Shown piece by piece: positions 20,377-33,800 of a DNA stretch of 64,000 nucleotides. Position numbers and translations under genes: made by a program. How positions within the stretch are numbered: position 1 is the first letter of the stretch; each line of letters starts with the position of its first letter. Below the pieces are notes generated by a model. The model searched no databases and had not been told where the DNA came from. It saw nothing but the letters and a program-made list of their open reading frames with translations. The DNA is from Elymus sibiricus (taxonomy: Eukaryota > Streptophyta > Magnoliopsida > Poales > Poaceae). The stretch is from positions 58,247,628-58,311,627 of the forward strand of contig CM077667.1 in the NCBI GenBank assembly GCA_039707655.1. Direction: 5' to 3'.

Positions 20377-23300
20377 TTACGGGTAGAACTTACGAATATT
20401 CCATGAGTTCAGCATTTTGATGCCATCTTCGGTCTCCAGACGGACTACGCCAGGTCTGGTGACTCGTGCTACCCGGTAAGGTCCTTCCCACTTCGGCGTC
20501 AACTTGTTGGTACCCTTGGCGGACTAAACGCGCCTAAGGACAAGGTCGCTTTCCTCAAGGCTCCGGGCGTGGACCCTGTGGTTATGATAGCGGCGCATGG
20601 CTTGCTGGTAGCGTGCAGCACGCATAGCGGCCCGGAGACGATCTTCCTCGAGGAGCATGGCATCGTCATGCCGTAGTTGCTCTTGCTCTACTTCATCATA
20701 GGCAAGTACTCGAGGTGACCCGTATATGAGTTCCGTGGGGAGAACTGCTTCCGCCCCATATACTAGGGAGAAGGGCGTCTGGCCGGTAGCTCGATTTGGT
20801 GTCGTTCTGAGGGACCAAAGAACCACCGGCAGCTCATCTATCGAGCACTTGCCGCCTCTTCGCAGTCTATCGAAAGTTCTTGTCTTGAGCCCATGCAACA
20901 CTTCAGCATTCATCCTCTCGACTTGCCCGTTGTGTCTCGGGTGAGCAATAGAGGCAAAGGAGACCTTGCTTCCAAGGCTTTGGATGTATTGCATAAAGGT
21001 GCGGCTCGTGAACTGGGTGCCATTATCGGTGATCACCCTGTTGGGCACTCCAAAACAGCACACTAGTCCTTTCAGGAACTTGATAGCTGACTGCGCGGTC
21101 ACCTTTCTCACTGGTTCCACCTCAGGCCACTTTGTAAACTCGTCGATCGCTATGAACAAGAATTCAAAGCCCCCGATGGCACGGGGAAAGGGGCCCAAAA
21201 TATCAAGCCCCCAGACCGAGAATGGCCAGGATAAAGGGATCGTCTGGAGAGCTTGCGCTGGTTGCTGAATGTTCTTGGAATGGAACTGGCAGGCTTCACA
21301 CTTGGTGACTAGCTCAGTTGCATCCTGGAGGGCAGTGGACCAATAGAAACCCTATCGGAAGACTTTTCCGGCAAGGGCCCTTGATCCAATGTGAGACCCA
21401 CACACGCCTCCGTGAATCTCTGCCAACAGCTTCAGTCCATCTTCCTGGTGAATGCACCTTAATTTCACACCATTCGGTCTTTTTCTGTACAGAGTGTCAT
21501 CGACAAACTGGTACATACTTGATAGACGGGCTACTTTTTCGGCTTCTTCCTGCTCTTCGGGAAGTTCTCCTGTTTGAAGGAAGTGGACTATATGCTGTGC
21601 CCAAGCTGGAGCCTCTGGCTCGACAATGAGGACTAAAGGCATCTCCTTGTTCGTGGGAGTGCTTACCTCGACCGCAAGAACCCGGGGTTCTGCAGGAGGG
21701 AGCTGCTCACCAACCGAAATGAGACTGTCCCTGGTAGCCTCTCTACCAGCGGCTTCAGGAAGCTCTGTCAGGAAATGATTGCCGGAGTTCAGCTTTCTCC
21801 TTTTCCTGGTCATCGCTGACGGGGATACTGATGGATGAGTGAGGTGGAGGACAAAAGTTCCTGGTTCCACAGGAAGCTTTTGTGCGGCGCATTTTGATAG
21901 ATGATCTGCGACACTGTTTTCTGCACGTGGTACATGCTCTGCTTGCAATCCATCAAAGTGCTCCTCCAGCTTCCTCACCTCTTCCACGTATGCTTCCATC
22001 AACGGACTCTGATAATCTTTGTTGACTTGTTTTACCACGAGTTGAGAATCTCCTCGGATGATCAGTTTCTTGATTCCCAACTCCACCGCGATTCTGAGTC
22101 CGGCAAGGAGCCCCTCATACTCAGCGGTGTTATTGGTGGTCTCCTCCCGGGGAAAGTGCATTTGAACCACAGATTTGAGATGCTCTTCGGTCGGGGCGAT
22201 GAGGAGCACGCCTGCTCCGGCGCCCTGAAGCGAGAAGGCACCGTCAAAATACATGATCCATTCCTTAGGCGCTTCTTTACCGGGGAGAATTGTCTCTGGA
22301 ACCTCTTCGCCTGGCGTGGGCGTCCATTCCGCAATGAATTCCGCCAATGCCCTACTCTGAATTGTGGAAGTGCTCTCATACTTCAAACCAAAACTTGACA
22401 GCTCTAGCGCCCACTCAACTATCCTGCCAGTGGCTTCGGGGTTCCTCAATATACGCTGCAGCAGAAAGCGGGTGACAACTATGATCTCGTGGCCTTGGAA
22501 GTAGTGGCGCAGTTTCCTCGAGGCCATGATAAGGCCGAAGATTAGCTTTTGCACTCCAGAGTACCTTGACCTAGCCCCTTGTAACAAGGAGCTGACAAAG
22601 TATACTGGTCGCTGCACCACTCTCTTCTTTGCCACTTCCTTGAAACTGCCTTCGTCTGCTTGCTTAGGTTCCCCTTGGTTTGTATCAGGTCCTGCCGCGA
22701 ATGATTCGGTTCCACCCCTGGTGAAATCAGTCGCAACGGCTGCATCTTCACCCACTTCTCGCTGCGCCACCAGCGCTGCACTAACCACTTGATTGATTGC
22801 CGCCAAGTATAGTAGCAACTGTTCTTGCGGTTTAGGCGCAACCAAGGTGGGAGCGAAGGAAAGGTAAGCTTTCAGATCTTGCAGCGCTGCTTCTGCTTCC
22901 GGGGTCCACTTCATCGGGCCGGCCTTTTTCAGAATCTTGAAAAACGGCAGGGCGCGTTCAACGGATTTGGAGATGAACCTACTCAACGCGGCAATGCATC
23001 CGGCCAATCGTGTTACGTCCTTGACGGACTTGGGCGCTTGTATCTACTCAATTGCTTTGATCTTGTCGGGATTGGCTTCTATTCCCCGCTGAGATACAAA
23101 GAACCCAAGCAGCTTGCCGGATGGGACACCAAACACACACTTCTCAGGGTTGAGCTTCAAATTGATCTTGCGCAAGTTCATAAAAGTTTCTTCCAAGTCT
23201 TGTATGAGGGTTGCTTCATCTCTGATTTTGACTACTATGTCATCCATGTAATCTTCCACGTTCCTGTGCAACTGAGGTTCAAATCCAACCTGCACGGCCC

Positions 23301-24375
23301 TTGCAAAGGTAGAACCAGCGCTCTTTAACCCGAAAGGCATACGTACAAAGCAGTACGTGCCACATGGAGTTATGAACACAGTCTTTTCCTCATCTTCCTT
23401 GGCCATGAATATCTGGTGGTATCCGGAGTATGCGTCCAAGAAGGAAAGCAAGTCACACCCGGAAGTGGAATCAACAATCTGATCGATGCGCGGCAAGGGA
23501 AAAGGGTCCTTTGAGCATGCTTTGTTCAAGTAAGTGAAATCAATGCAAAGCCTCCATTTCCCATTCGCCTTGCGCACCACTACCGGGTTGGCTAACCAAG
23601 TTGGATGCAACACTCCTCTGACCAAACCAGCTGCTTCAAGCTTCTTGATCTCCTCGGTGATGAATTGCTGCCGCTCCAAGGCTTGCTTTCTAGATTTTTG
23701 CTTGACGAGCCTGGCATGAGGGCAGACAGCAAGGTGGTGCTCAATTACCTCCCTGGGAACACTGGGGATGTCAGATGGTTGCCAAGCAAACACATCGACA
23801 TTCGCCCATAGGAAGTCAACAAGCGCGCTTTCCTATTTGTCATTAAGGGTGGCACTGATGGTAAACGTACCATCAGCGCCATCCTGCCTTGCCGGGACCT
23901 TCTTCGTCGCAGGATTAGTGACCATGGATCTTTTGCTAGTGGGACTCTCCGGCAGGTCATCGACGAGTGCAGCGCACTCCGAAGAGGCGCGCTTCCCGGA
24001 GTCCTTGGCGGTGTCCCTGCTAGACTTCTTCCCCCTCTTCGACTCCTTGGCGGGAGCTGTGGTTTCCGCGACCTCAGCTACTACCGCGTCTCGATACATC
24101 TTGTCCAGACATATAACTGCATCCTTTTTGTCGGATGGAATGGAGATGATTCCCATGACCCCTGGCATCTTCAGAGTGTAGTAAGCATAGTGGGATGCTG
24201 CCACGAATTTTGCCAGAGCTGGGCGACCAAGAATTTCATTGTAAGGCAGAGGGAGTTCGACCACATCAAACACCACCTTCTCGGTCCGGTAGTTCAACTC
24301 CCCGCCAAACGTCACAGGCAAAGTGATCTTTCCCTTGGGTCGGCTCCTGCCGGGCTTGATTCCTTGGAACGTACC
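20377..24375 (-). pseudogene. Retroelement A pol (half protease, RT, two RNase H, integrase)
   Basis: The minus-strand frame is continuous from 24321 to the terminator at 20377 apart from four TAG codons (23835, 23046, 21354 and 20526 as codon starts). Domains in order: the C-terminal half of an aspartic protease (GKITLPVTFGGELNYRTE, PYNEILGRPAL; the DGG active-site part is lost); reverse transcriptase (LDAYSGYHQIFM, MPFGLKSAGS, catalytic YMDD); the Ty3-type RNase H/connection (KWTPEAEAALQDLKAYL, YFVSSLLQG); a second archaeal-type RNase H (YFDGAFSLQGAGAG, TAEYEGLLAGL, RGDSQLVVKQV, ENSVADHLSK); and integrase with D...TDNGTQFTS...E motifs (about 21200-20600) and a C-terminal WEGPYRV-type end. 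Dual RNase H is the mark of the Tat lineage. The TAG at 23835 has the same local sequence as one at 34063 in the other Tat element. Confidence 0.9.
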
Positions 24376-24919
24376 TGTCGTGCTTTTGTCACGGCAGATG
24401 TCCTAGTGCAAGGACTTAAGGGTGAAGCCATAGCTATGGTGGTTAACTCGAAGGGGTTGATCGGGACGAAAGGCACAGGTTTACCCAGGTTCGGCCCCTC
24501 TCGAAGGAGGTAATAGCCTACGTCCTGCTTTGAGTGTATTGATTGGATATCGATTACAAGGGAGCGGATTCGCTTGACCTAGCACTCGATCAAAGGTTTC
24601 GTGTCTAAGCCGCCCAGGGAACCCGCCTTTATATACATAGGTCGAGGCCCTAGGCTTACAAGAGTCCGGGCCGGGTTACATCTGGTAACCGACCTTATCT
24701 CTAGCTATCCTTGCCTTGTCTGGCAAACCATCCCCCGGCGGCTTACTCCTCCGGGTCACACTTAGCCTTCCGGCTCTGGGCCTCTTCCACGCCCATCTAG
24801 TAAGTCACTTCCAGGCCTTGTCCTGACCCTTCAGCCTGCTCAGGCCTTACTGCTAAGCCGCCAACCTCATGACCCGGCCCCTCCTGGGCGGGTCTCACCA
24901 CGGGGCTATATCCCCAACA
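24376..24919 (-). repeat. LTR (544 bp), TGTTGGGGATAT family
   Basis: On the minus strand it starts TGTTGGGGATATAGCCCC and ends GTGACAAAAGCACGACA. It has a TATA-like TATGTATATAAAGG and an R/U5 word GGACGTAGGCTATTACCTCC. A purine-rich ATCTGGGGCCTAA tract lies just inside it, which makes it a 3' LTR. The related solo LTR at 56063 shares both termini and the R/U5 words. Confidence 0.8.
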
Positions 24920-25928
24920 TTAGGCCCCAGATTGATTTGAACCGGTTCATGTCAATCTTCAAGTCTTCTAGTTCGCGAACCTTGCATTCTTCGTGAGCAT
25001 CTGATTTGCAATAAATCTTCATGACCCACCATGTAAAAATGGGGACGTCATCTCTGACAAATCAAAAAAATCCGGATGACGTCACAACGGATCTTTTCAT
25101 TAATCGGTCAACCCGAGAATCAAGGCGTTTTCTTGGTTAATCATCATTTTGTCTCCTCGATTCCTGCGCGAGACTGTTGCTATTCCATCTTCCTCATAAA
25201 TAGGCGCGTGGGGTCCTTATCCTTTTCACTTTCCCCATCGCCGCCTCTCTTCTTCTTCTTCCTCCAGACGCTCGTGCAGCCGAAGCTCCGCCGCGCCGGT
25301 CAAACCTTCGCCGTCGTCATCACCAAGGCCGCTGCATCACCCTGAATCTGTCCAGAGTTCGCCGTCGCTCGCCTGCATCTCCTACGCATCTCAGGTTCCA
25401 TATTCTTCCTCCTCTGAATCTGCATTAGTTCATCGGGTTTTCTTCGGGTCCGCCGCCGTTCATGGGTGTTCGTGTCGTAGATGAGGGAAAGAAATACTTT
25501 TAGGCTTCCATCTGCTAGCAAGGACCAGCGGCGCTCCGACGGATGCATCTCCCATGCTCATTGTAGATCAACCTTTCACGGGAACTTGTTTATGAATCAT
25601 CTGTTCTTCGCTGTCGTTTTAGGTTTAGGAGATATTTTCCTTTTATTCTCCTCCGTAGATCTTAAAACGGTAGCTGTATTTGTTGGAACCTGTTTGTCCA
25701 CACTTAGCAATTTTGCAATACTTCCTTAGTAAACTTGATCCGCCAAGATGCTGCCGGGTCTCCCTGACGAGTTATAATTCAGTTAAACTTGTAGCTGACG
25801 GCGGCTCATAGTTTTAATAATGACCCGTCAGATGGCGTCATCATCTTAAAATCATCACTGTTTTAGTCATGCAACATTTTTAACCCGCCGCATATCCATG
25901 CCTTTCTACAGCCTTTTAACCCACCGTC
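24920..25928 (+). promoter_or_regulatory. Promoter and leader of the antisense gene
   Basis: On the plus strand there is a CATAAATAGG TATA-like box at about 25195, then a CT-rich leader (25230-25290), a GC-rich stretch and an apparent intron (a CAG/GTTCC-like donor near 25390) before the ATG at 25929. The arrangement looks like a plant pol II promoter and leader. The exact start site is not determinable. Confidence 0.45.
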
Positions 25929-26102
25929 ATGGCCAAAACCCCTGCCTCCTGCGACTGGGTAGGTTCCGGGGTCACTGAAGAAATGCTCAACGACTTTGTA
26001 GTCATGGGAGCCTTGCCGGCTCAAAGTGTTATCCACTGGCGGGTTCCTGGCAACGAAGTCACTCCCAAGCCCCAGGATGGGGAAGTTGTTGTCTTCACGG
26101 AT

Positions 26103-26880
26103 CATCTTCTCCGTGGCTTCTCTCCGCCCGGCTCAAAATTCTTCCGGGACGCCCTGCACTTCTACAACCTGCACCCTCAAGACATTGGCCCCAATTGTGT
26201 AACTAATTTATGCCAATTCCAAATTCTCTGTGAGGCCTATCTGCAAGAAGAGCCGTCTGTTGACCTCTTCAGGGATTATTTCTATATCAATCGCCAAACA
26301 GAGATGGCGGACGGACTGAGCCTTGAACTTGGAGGTGTTTCCATTCAGAGACGGAGGGATGTAACCTTTCCGTCGGCGACTCTGCCTAGTCATCCTAAGG
26401 ACTGGAATAAGACCTGGTTTTACTGCAAAGATACCTCCCCAGGAGGAGAGAATCCACTGCCGGGTCATCGTCCTTACCGGCTCAGCACCGACATCTTCTC
26501 CGTGGCTTCTCTCCGCTCGGCTCAAAATTCTTCCGGGACGCCCTACACTTCTACAACCTACACCCTCAAGACATTGGCCCCAATTGTGTAACCAATTTAT
26601 GCCAATTCCAAATTCTCTGTGAGACCTATCTGCAAGAAGAGCCGTCTGTTGACCTCTTCAGGGATTATTTCTATATCAACCGCCAAACAGAGATGGCGGA
26701 CGGACTGAGCCTTGAACTTGGAGGCGTTTCCATTCAGAGACGGAGAGAAGAAACCTTTCCGTCGGCGACTCTGCCTAGTCATCCTAAGGACTGGAATAAG
26801 ACCTGGTTTTACTGCAAAGATACCTCCCCAGGAGGAGAGAATCCACTGCCGGGTTATCGTCCTTACCGGCTCAGCACCGA
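26103..26880 (+). repeat. 389-bp tandem duplication within antisense gene
   Basis: Unit 1 (26103-26491) and unit 2 (26492-26880) differ at only about a dozen positions by eye, so the event is recent compared with the element. The unit length is not a multiple of three, so it breaks the PF04195-like frame. Confidence 0.9.
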
Positions 26881-28489
26881 CACCGAGCTCCCAGACTGGA
26901 TGTCTGCTACAGAGCGCTCCCAGTACGGTCCAACTTTCTCAAAGATACGGGCCCTGCTAGCCAACGGGTTAACTGGCGTCGATCTCACCCGCTGCTGGGT
27001 ATCTTGGAGAATTATGCCATTGAGCCGCCACAATGCCTTGATGTGCCAATATACTGATGAGGTGGATGACCCTCAGCGCTTCAATCAAACCCCTTTGACG
27101 GCTCAGGACCTTAATGCGATCGTCAAATCACTGTTGGGAGAGCCGCAAGAAGTTTGCAACAAGACAGGGCTAAGCCCTTTTTATGCTCTAAACCCAGCTC
27201 CTCCGGTAAGACCTTATTACACCCTTTCTTTCCTTTCCTTCAGACTTATTATCTTAGCTTATTTAACCTTTTCGCCAATGCATTTATTACACACGGGCTG
27301 GCTCATCTTTCTGGAATAAGAGATTAAACGCTGCCTCCACCTCCAAGAAGAAAGCAAAAGCGACTAAGACCCAGGCTCCCTCTCGTAAGAAAAAGCCAAC
27401 AGCTAAAGAGCTGCTTGAATTGGACGACTCGGAGGTAGAACTTGACTCTCTTGGCCTTCTTTTCATGCAACTTATTAACGCTGACTTCCCTCAGGCTGAC
27501 GCGGAGGCAAGCGAGGCCGGAGCTGCAGAGGTAACTATCATGTCCTCCGACTCAGAACCTCTGCCAACAGAAAGAATCCGGCGGGTCATTTGGAGAGTAA
27601 AATTTTCACATCCTCTTGCTCACTTGGACCCCGACTTTCTTTTGAAGAAGCAGCAATATGACGCTAGGCGTCAGACCCGGAGCGGCGGCTCTGAAGATCT
27701 GGTGGCCGGCTTACCTGACACTCCGGGTCGTCGGAAACGTCGCAACGAGGTATTCCAGATCTTGTACTTGTATTTCTGCATTTCATTCTTACGCTTCCAC
27801 TTATTCATACTTCTTAATTTAACTGTCAGGAATCACCTCCTTCCTCTGGCGACTCAACCGCCTCCAAGCAGCCTCCCCTTGTTATCAACCCGGGGTAAGC
27901 TTCTTTGCATCTTCTTTCTGCTTATTGCCATTCTGTTCTTGCATATAACTGATAATGGAAACTTTGTTTGCAGGGCCCAGGCTAAGAAGAGGAAACTGAG
28001 CGGGTCATCTGCCCGTCTAGATGTCTCAGAGCCGGTGGACCCAGGACTTGGAACTTCTGAGATTCCAGTGGACACCTCCGGGGCTGACCAAGGCCCCCAT
28101 GAAGAAATTCCTCAGCCTAATGAGCCGGCGGATGCCGATGTTATAATCTGTGAGGCCAATCCGGAGGTGGATCCTAAGCCGCCCAGCCCCCTGCCGACAA
28201 CCCAAGACGTACCTGTTCAAGAAGAAGAGGTCACTATCACCGGCTCAGCCTACACCTCTCCAACTCCTTCCAACGTGCTAACCAAGCACATCAGCAAGGA
28301 TGAAGCGCCTTCACCTGAGAGGGAGAAGGCCAAACTTGACCTGCCCAACTTAGATAAATTGACTGCTGACGAGCTACATTCAGGTTATCTGAGCCGTCTT
28401 GCTGCGAGCAGGTTCATGGAGGCCTAACTGGTTGATATGATGAAGAAAAAATATGAGGTACTGCACTTTCCATTCTCTTTATATCCTTA

Positions 28490-28750
28490 CGTAGCCCCCA
28501 AGGGCCGGCTTATATTCTCGAAGATAAGTCGGGTCTTCAGTAATATGCAGATTGCGATAGACCAACGTGTAGCCCCCAAGGGCCGGCTTATCCTGCCAAT
28601 AATGAGACGGTACTTATTGTCTTGATAAATGCAAAAAAATACCAAGTGTAGCCCCCAAGGGTCGGGTTATCTTGATGAAGATGATCCGGGTCTTATTTGT
28701 ATTTTGATAAACGTGAAAGAATTGATGCACATTAGCCCCCAAGTGTCAAG
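28490..28750 (+). repeat. AGCCCCCAAGGGCCGGCTTA iterations
   Basis: Four copies of (GT)AGCCCCCAAGGGCCGGCTTA-like sequence, at about 28493, 28571, 28650 and 28733, at a spacing of 78-85 bp. They fall in what appears to be an intron of the antisense gene. Confidence 0.75.
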
Positions 28751-29924
28751 TATATTGCTTGCAATCTGCTTGAGACTTATAACAATCCTCTGCAGCATCT
28801 GTAAGTACTACTATGAGTCGGACTGGCGGCTTAAAATTGATAATCTTGCTGTCTGACAATTTGTAACGTGCAGGAATCTTTACATGCGGCCGAGTCAAAC
28901 TTGACCGACCTCAGGAAAAGCCTAGCACTGCACCAAGACACCCGGGCTGAAGCTGACACCAAATGGCGTCTCTCCTCGACAGAACTGGAGAAGATCAAGG
29001 CAGAATTTGAAGCATACAAGCAAACTGCTGAAGCCAACGAGGCCGCCTTGACTAAACATGCAGAAGATGCCGAGGGCCATCTTAAACCCGTCACTGAAGA
29101 GCTGACCAGCTTAAAGCGCCGTAGCTCGAATGACCGAAGCCATCTTTGGTAAGCACTGCTGACTGTTGTGAATATTTTCCGAAAATTCTCATAGAGACTC
29201 GCCTGGCGGCTTACAACTTGTTACGTTTTTTAGGAAAACGAACCCGCCAACTTCCGAACGATAGCTTGCTGAAGCTGAAGGCTTTATATGCTTTCATTGA
29301 ATAGCTATATGCCGGAAGCCTCTTCACCATCAAGGCTGTCTTTGGCGAAAAAGAGGTTCCAAAGCTGATCAAGGATGTGCTGAAGTGCCTCTCCACCGTC
29401 CCCCAACATTTCGAAGAGATGAAAAAATCAGCCGCCCGCAAGGGCGCAATATCTGCTCTAAGCCGGGCTTTGGCGTATGCGCCAGAGCTTAACCCGGAAG
29501 AGATGACGGGGGGTTTCCCACAATTAAAGGACGACGGGTCAGAGTTTACTCAAGATGACTACGCCCGCTGCTTCAGAGCATCCCGGGTGTTGGCCAGCCA
29601 GTTAGCCGCAGAAGCTGACCTGAAGACGTACCAGGCGGCTTACGACCACAACAACGCGCGAGTCCGAGCGCCCACATTCGAGCCAAAGGATCTGACTCCC
29701 CAACGGTGTAAGCATATCTTTGCTCCTAATGTTGACCCGTCTCCAATCTTGCATGACGAAGCTGAATTTGAAGCTTTAATCTATTGCAACTGGGATGTGG
29801 ACAACCTTCAGATCCAGGAAGACGAAGACCTGGCGCAGGATGACCCGTCGACGAGGTAGACGAAGAGACGGCCTTCAATGAGGTTAACCCAGGCAGAGCT
29901 GAGCCGCCGGGTTATATCTTGTGA

Positions 29925-30856
29925 AAAACTTGATCACCACATTTTGGGTCCTCTGAGGCCTTGTAATAGCGGTAGGAAAAACTTGATTGCCTGTGCTTGT
30001 GCCTTCGTGCACTTTTTAAACTTCTTCCACTCATATGCTGGTGACTTAAAAACCTTTTCAGCATGAATGTCTTGACATAATGATATAAACTCATCAACTC
30101 CCACTCTCGGGTTATACTCCACAGGCAATGCTAAGCCGGGATTACCCAGGAACTTAGAATCTTGTCATGAACAACGCCTGCAAGAACAAACAGTAGAATA
30201 CATACTTGCATATCTCCTGTTTTGTGAGCCGGCTTTAAAGGCACAGCAAGAAGAGATAACTCTTATGTTTGTTTTGTAAGAAAAATTGTATTGCCTCAAA
30301 AGAAGCTAGGCATAAAAACCTGAAACCTCATAAGTCGGCTCTCACGTGACATAAATCTGTCGTTTAAACCTTAGCAAGTTCAGGGTCTTTAAAAAGATTG
30401 ACGTTGCTAAGAGTACGAACGGGCCACATAGCGGAGAGACTACAACAGACAAGGCGAGTTTATCCTAGCTCACTGTAAGCCGGCTCTCTCGTGACAAAAG
30501 CCGCCGTTTTAACCTTGACAAGTTCAGGGTCTTAATGCGAGATTGACTTGTTAAGTTCAGGGTCTCTTTTGCAAGATTGACTGTCAAGAGTTTGGCGGGT
30601 CACCTGGTGGAGTAGCAAGTTGCAAACAGGCAGGTTTAACTCGAATATGGCATATAAAGCCGGCCAAGAGGGTATGAAAGCTAAACCCAGTGGGTTGGAA
30701 GCCCCCAAGTGACCTTATGAAAAATCAACTCTTTGCACGAAATTTGGTGCAGGAAAACGGCAGAGGCCCCGAATCTACAGGGATGCCGGCTTTATTATAT
30801 TATAAAAAGTGATATATACAATGACAGAAGTATGTACATTGATGAGAGCCGGTGGC
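29925..30856. other. Non-coding spacer between antisense gene and pol terminator
   Basis: There is no open frame with a domain. Two related segments (AAGTCGGCTCTCACGTGAC... near 30330 and TAAGCCGGCTCTCTCGTGAC... near 30477) each lead into GACAAGTTCAGGGTCTT-like words. This is probably the shared 3' untranslated zone of the two convergent transcription units. Confidence 0.4.
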
Positions 30857-33800
30857 TCAAGTGTAGTAAGACCGAAGATGAGCAATGTTCCACGGCCTGG
30901 CAGTCTCCTCTCCAGAAGTGCGTGATTTATCGCCCTCCCGTATATCAATGAGATAATAGGAACCATTGTTGAGATTTCTGCTAATCACAAAAGGTCCTTC
31001 CCAGGGAGGTGACAACTTATGCATATCTGACTGGTCTTGAATCAGCCGGAGCACTAAGTCGCCTTCTTGGAACGTCCGGGTCTTGACTCTGCGACTATGA
31101 TAGCGACGTAGATCTTGCTGATAAATCGCCGACCGTGCTGCCGCAAGATCCCGTTCTTCGTCCAAGGCATCCAAAGCATCCTGACGCGCCGTCTCATTAT
31201 CAGCTTCAACGTAAGCCGCCACCCTGGGCGAGTCATGACGGATATCACTGGGGAGAACAGCTTTTGCACTATAAACCATGAAGAAAGGTGTGTAGCCTGT
31301 TGACCTGTTAGGGGTGGTTCTTATGCTCGAAAGAACTGAAGGTATCTCTTCCACCCAACAACCCGGCGTGCGTTCCAAAGGAACCATAAGCCGGGGTTTG
31401 ACCCCTCTCAAAATTTCCTGGTTAGCACGCTCTGCTTGACCATTAGACTGTGGATGAGCTACAGAGGAAACATCAAGGCGGATGTGTTCACTGTCACAGA
31501 ACTCCTTCATAGCTCCCTTGGACAGATTTGTACCATTATCAGTAATGATACTGTGAGGGTAACCGAACCGGAAAATCAGCTTTTTGACAAATAGAACTGC
31601 TGTTGCTGCGTCACACTTACTGACCGGCTCTGCTTCTACCCACTTAGTAAACTTATCAACCGCCACCAAGAGGTGGGTCTTCTTATCTTTAGACCTCTTG
31701 AACGGTCCCACCATATCAAGCCCCCAGACCACAAATGACCAGGTGATTGGAATCATCCGCAACTCCTGAGCCGGCACATGGGCACGTCGCCCAAATTTCT
31801 GACACCCATCACACTTGCTAACCAATCTATCTGCATCTGCATGAGCTGTCAACCAGTAGAAACCATGCCGAAAAGCTTTTGCCACCAAGGATTTTGAGCC
31901 GGCATGATGACCACAGTTGCCGGCATGTATCTCTTGCAAGATTTCATGGCCCTCGTCAGGAGAAACACATCGTTGAAAAATGCCCGTCACGCTGCATCTA
32001 TGCAACTTGCTATTGACAACAGTCATACATTTAGACCGCCTCATAATCTGTCGCGCCAGGGTCTCATCTTGGGGTAACTCGCCATGAGTCAGATATGCTT
32101 GATAAGGCAGCGTCCAATCAGGGATTGCACGGAGAGCCGCCACCAATTGTCCTTCCGGGTCAGGTATAGCAAGATCCTCCTCGGACGGTAACTTAACCGA
32201 CGGGTGATGCAGTACATCTAGAAACACATTAGGTGGCACCGGCTTACGCTGAGACCCCATTCTTGATAACGCGTCCGCCGCCTCATTCTTCCGACGATCA
32301 ATATGATCCACTTGATAGCCTTTAAAGTGACCAGCAATAACATCAACCGCCTGGCGATAAGCCGCCATGCGAGGGTCCTTAGAATCCCACGTGCCAGAAA
32401 CTTGCTGGGCCACCAGGTCTGAGTCGCCAAGACATCTGACCCGGCTCAAATTCATCTCTTTGGCCACACGGAGCACATGAAGCAAAGCTTCATACTCAGC
32501 TGCATTGTTAGTACAGGGAAACATTAGCCTCAAAACATAACAAAACTTGTCACCTCGTGGGGAAGTTAAAACAACTCCAGCCCCCGAGCCTTCCAATTGT
32601 CTGGATCCATCAAAATGAATCGTCCAATACGTGTTGTCCGGCTTCTCCTCGGGTGCTTGACATTCTGTCCAGTCATTGATAAAATCCACCAGGGCTTGAG
32701 ATTTAACAGCTATCCAAGGTACATACTTCAGATTAAGAGGCCCAAGCTCAATTGCCCACTTAGCAATCCTGCCGGTGGCTTCTCTATTTTGAATGGTATC
32801 TCCCAAAGGGGCAGAGCTGACCACCATGATTGGATGCCCAAGGAAATAATGCTTCAGCTTGTGATTTTCCATGAATACTCCAAACACCAGCTTCTGCCAA
32901 TGCGGGTATCTTTGCTTGGATTTTGTCAAAACCTCGCTGACATAATAAACCGGCCGCTGGACTGGATATTCCTTGCGTGCCTCCTTGCGCTCCACCACGA
33001 CTGCAACACTGACGGCTTTATTATTAGCCGCCACGTACAGAAGCAAAGGCTCTTTTTCCACCGGAGCAGCCAAAACGGGCAGCTCAGCCAACTGCTTTTT
33101 GAGCGCCTCGAATGCATCATTGGCAGCATCGCTCTAAACAAAATCATCTGTCTTCTTCATCATCTGATACAAAGGAATAGCTTTCTCACCTAGGCGACTT
33201 ATGAACCGGCTTAAAGCGGCAATACGACCCGCCAAGCGCTGGACATCATTAATGCATGCCGGCTTAGACAAAGAAGTGATGGCTTTTATCTTATCTGGGT
33301 TAGCCTCAATGCCCCGCTCGGAGACCAAGAATCCCAAGAGCTTGCCTGCAGGCACACCAAACACACACTTGGCCGGGTTAAGCATCATCTTGTAAACCCG
33401 CAGATTATCAAAAGTTTCCTTCAAATCATCCAGCAGAGTCTCTTTCTTCCGTGACTTGACCACAATATCGTCCACATAAGCATGAACATTGCGCCCAATT
33501 TGACTATGAAGACAATTCTGCACACAACGTTGATAACTCGCCGGCGCACTTTTGAGCCCAAAAGGCATAGACACATAGAAGAAAGCTCCAAAAGGCGTGA
33601 TGAAAGACGTCTTCTCTTGGTCTTTAACTGCCATCTTGATATGATGATAACCCGAATAAGCGTCCAGGAAACATAGACTCTCATAACCCGCTGTTGCATC
33701 AATGATCTGGTCGATACGGGGGAGAGCAAATGGATCAACCGGACACGCTTTGTTGAGATCGGTGTAATCTACACACATGCGCCACGTGCCGTTCTTCTTA

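Larger units (their letters stand above)
25929..29924 (+). pseudogene. Antisense gene of Tat element (putative gypsy-type transposon domain)
   Basis: This multi-exon plus-strand gene lies opposite to gag-pol, between pol and the 3' LTR. The first exon encodes SGVTEEMLNDFVVMGALPAQ, then WRVPGNEVTPKPQDGEVVVF and FRDALHFYNLHPQDIGPN, typical of the plant 'putative gypsy type transposon' domain (PF04195). Later exons, with plausible GT/AG borders near 27208/27321, 27749/27828, 27893/27974, 28456/28873 and 29149/29234, encode an acidic linker, a coiled coil (28868-29150) and a C-terminal helical segment (29377-29859). Damage includes a 389-bp tandem duplication that shifts frame, a TAA near 28425, a TAG near 29302 and a one-base loss near 29848. 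Tat-lineage elements are known to carry antisense ORFs here; their function is unknown. Confidence 0.75.

Noticed and set aside
24399..24919. Shorter LTR starting at TGTCCTAG (24399)
   Set aside because: Comparison with the solo LTR at 56063-56698 shows that the LTR continues to CACGACA, so the boundary is 24376.
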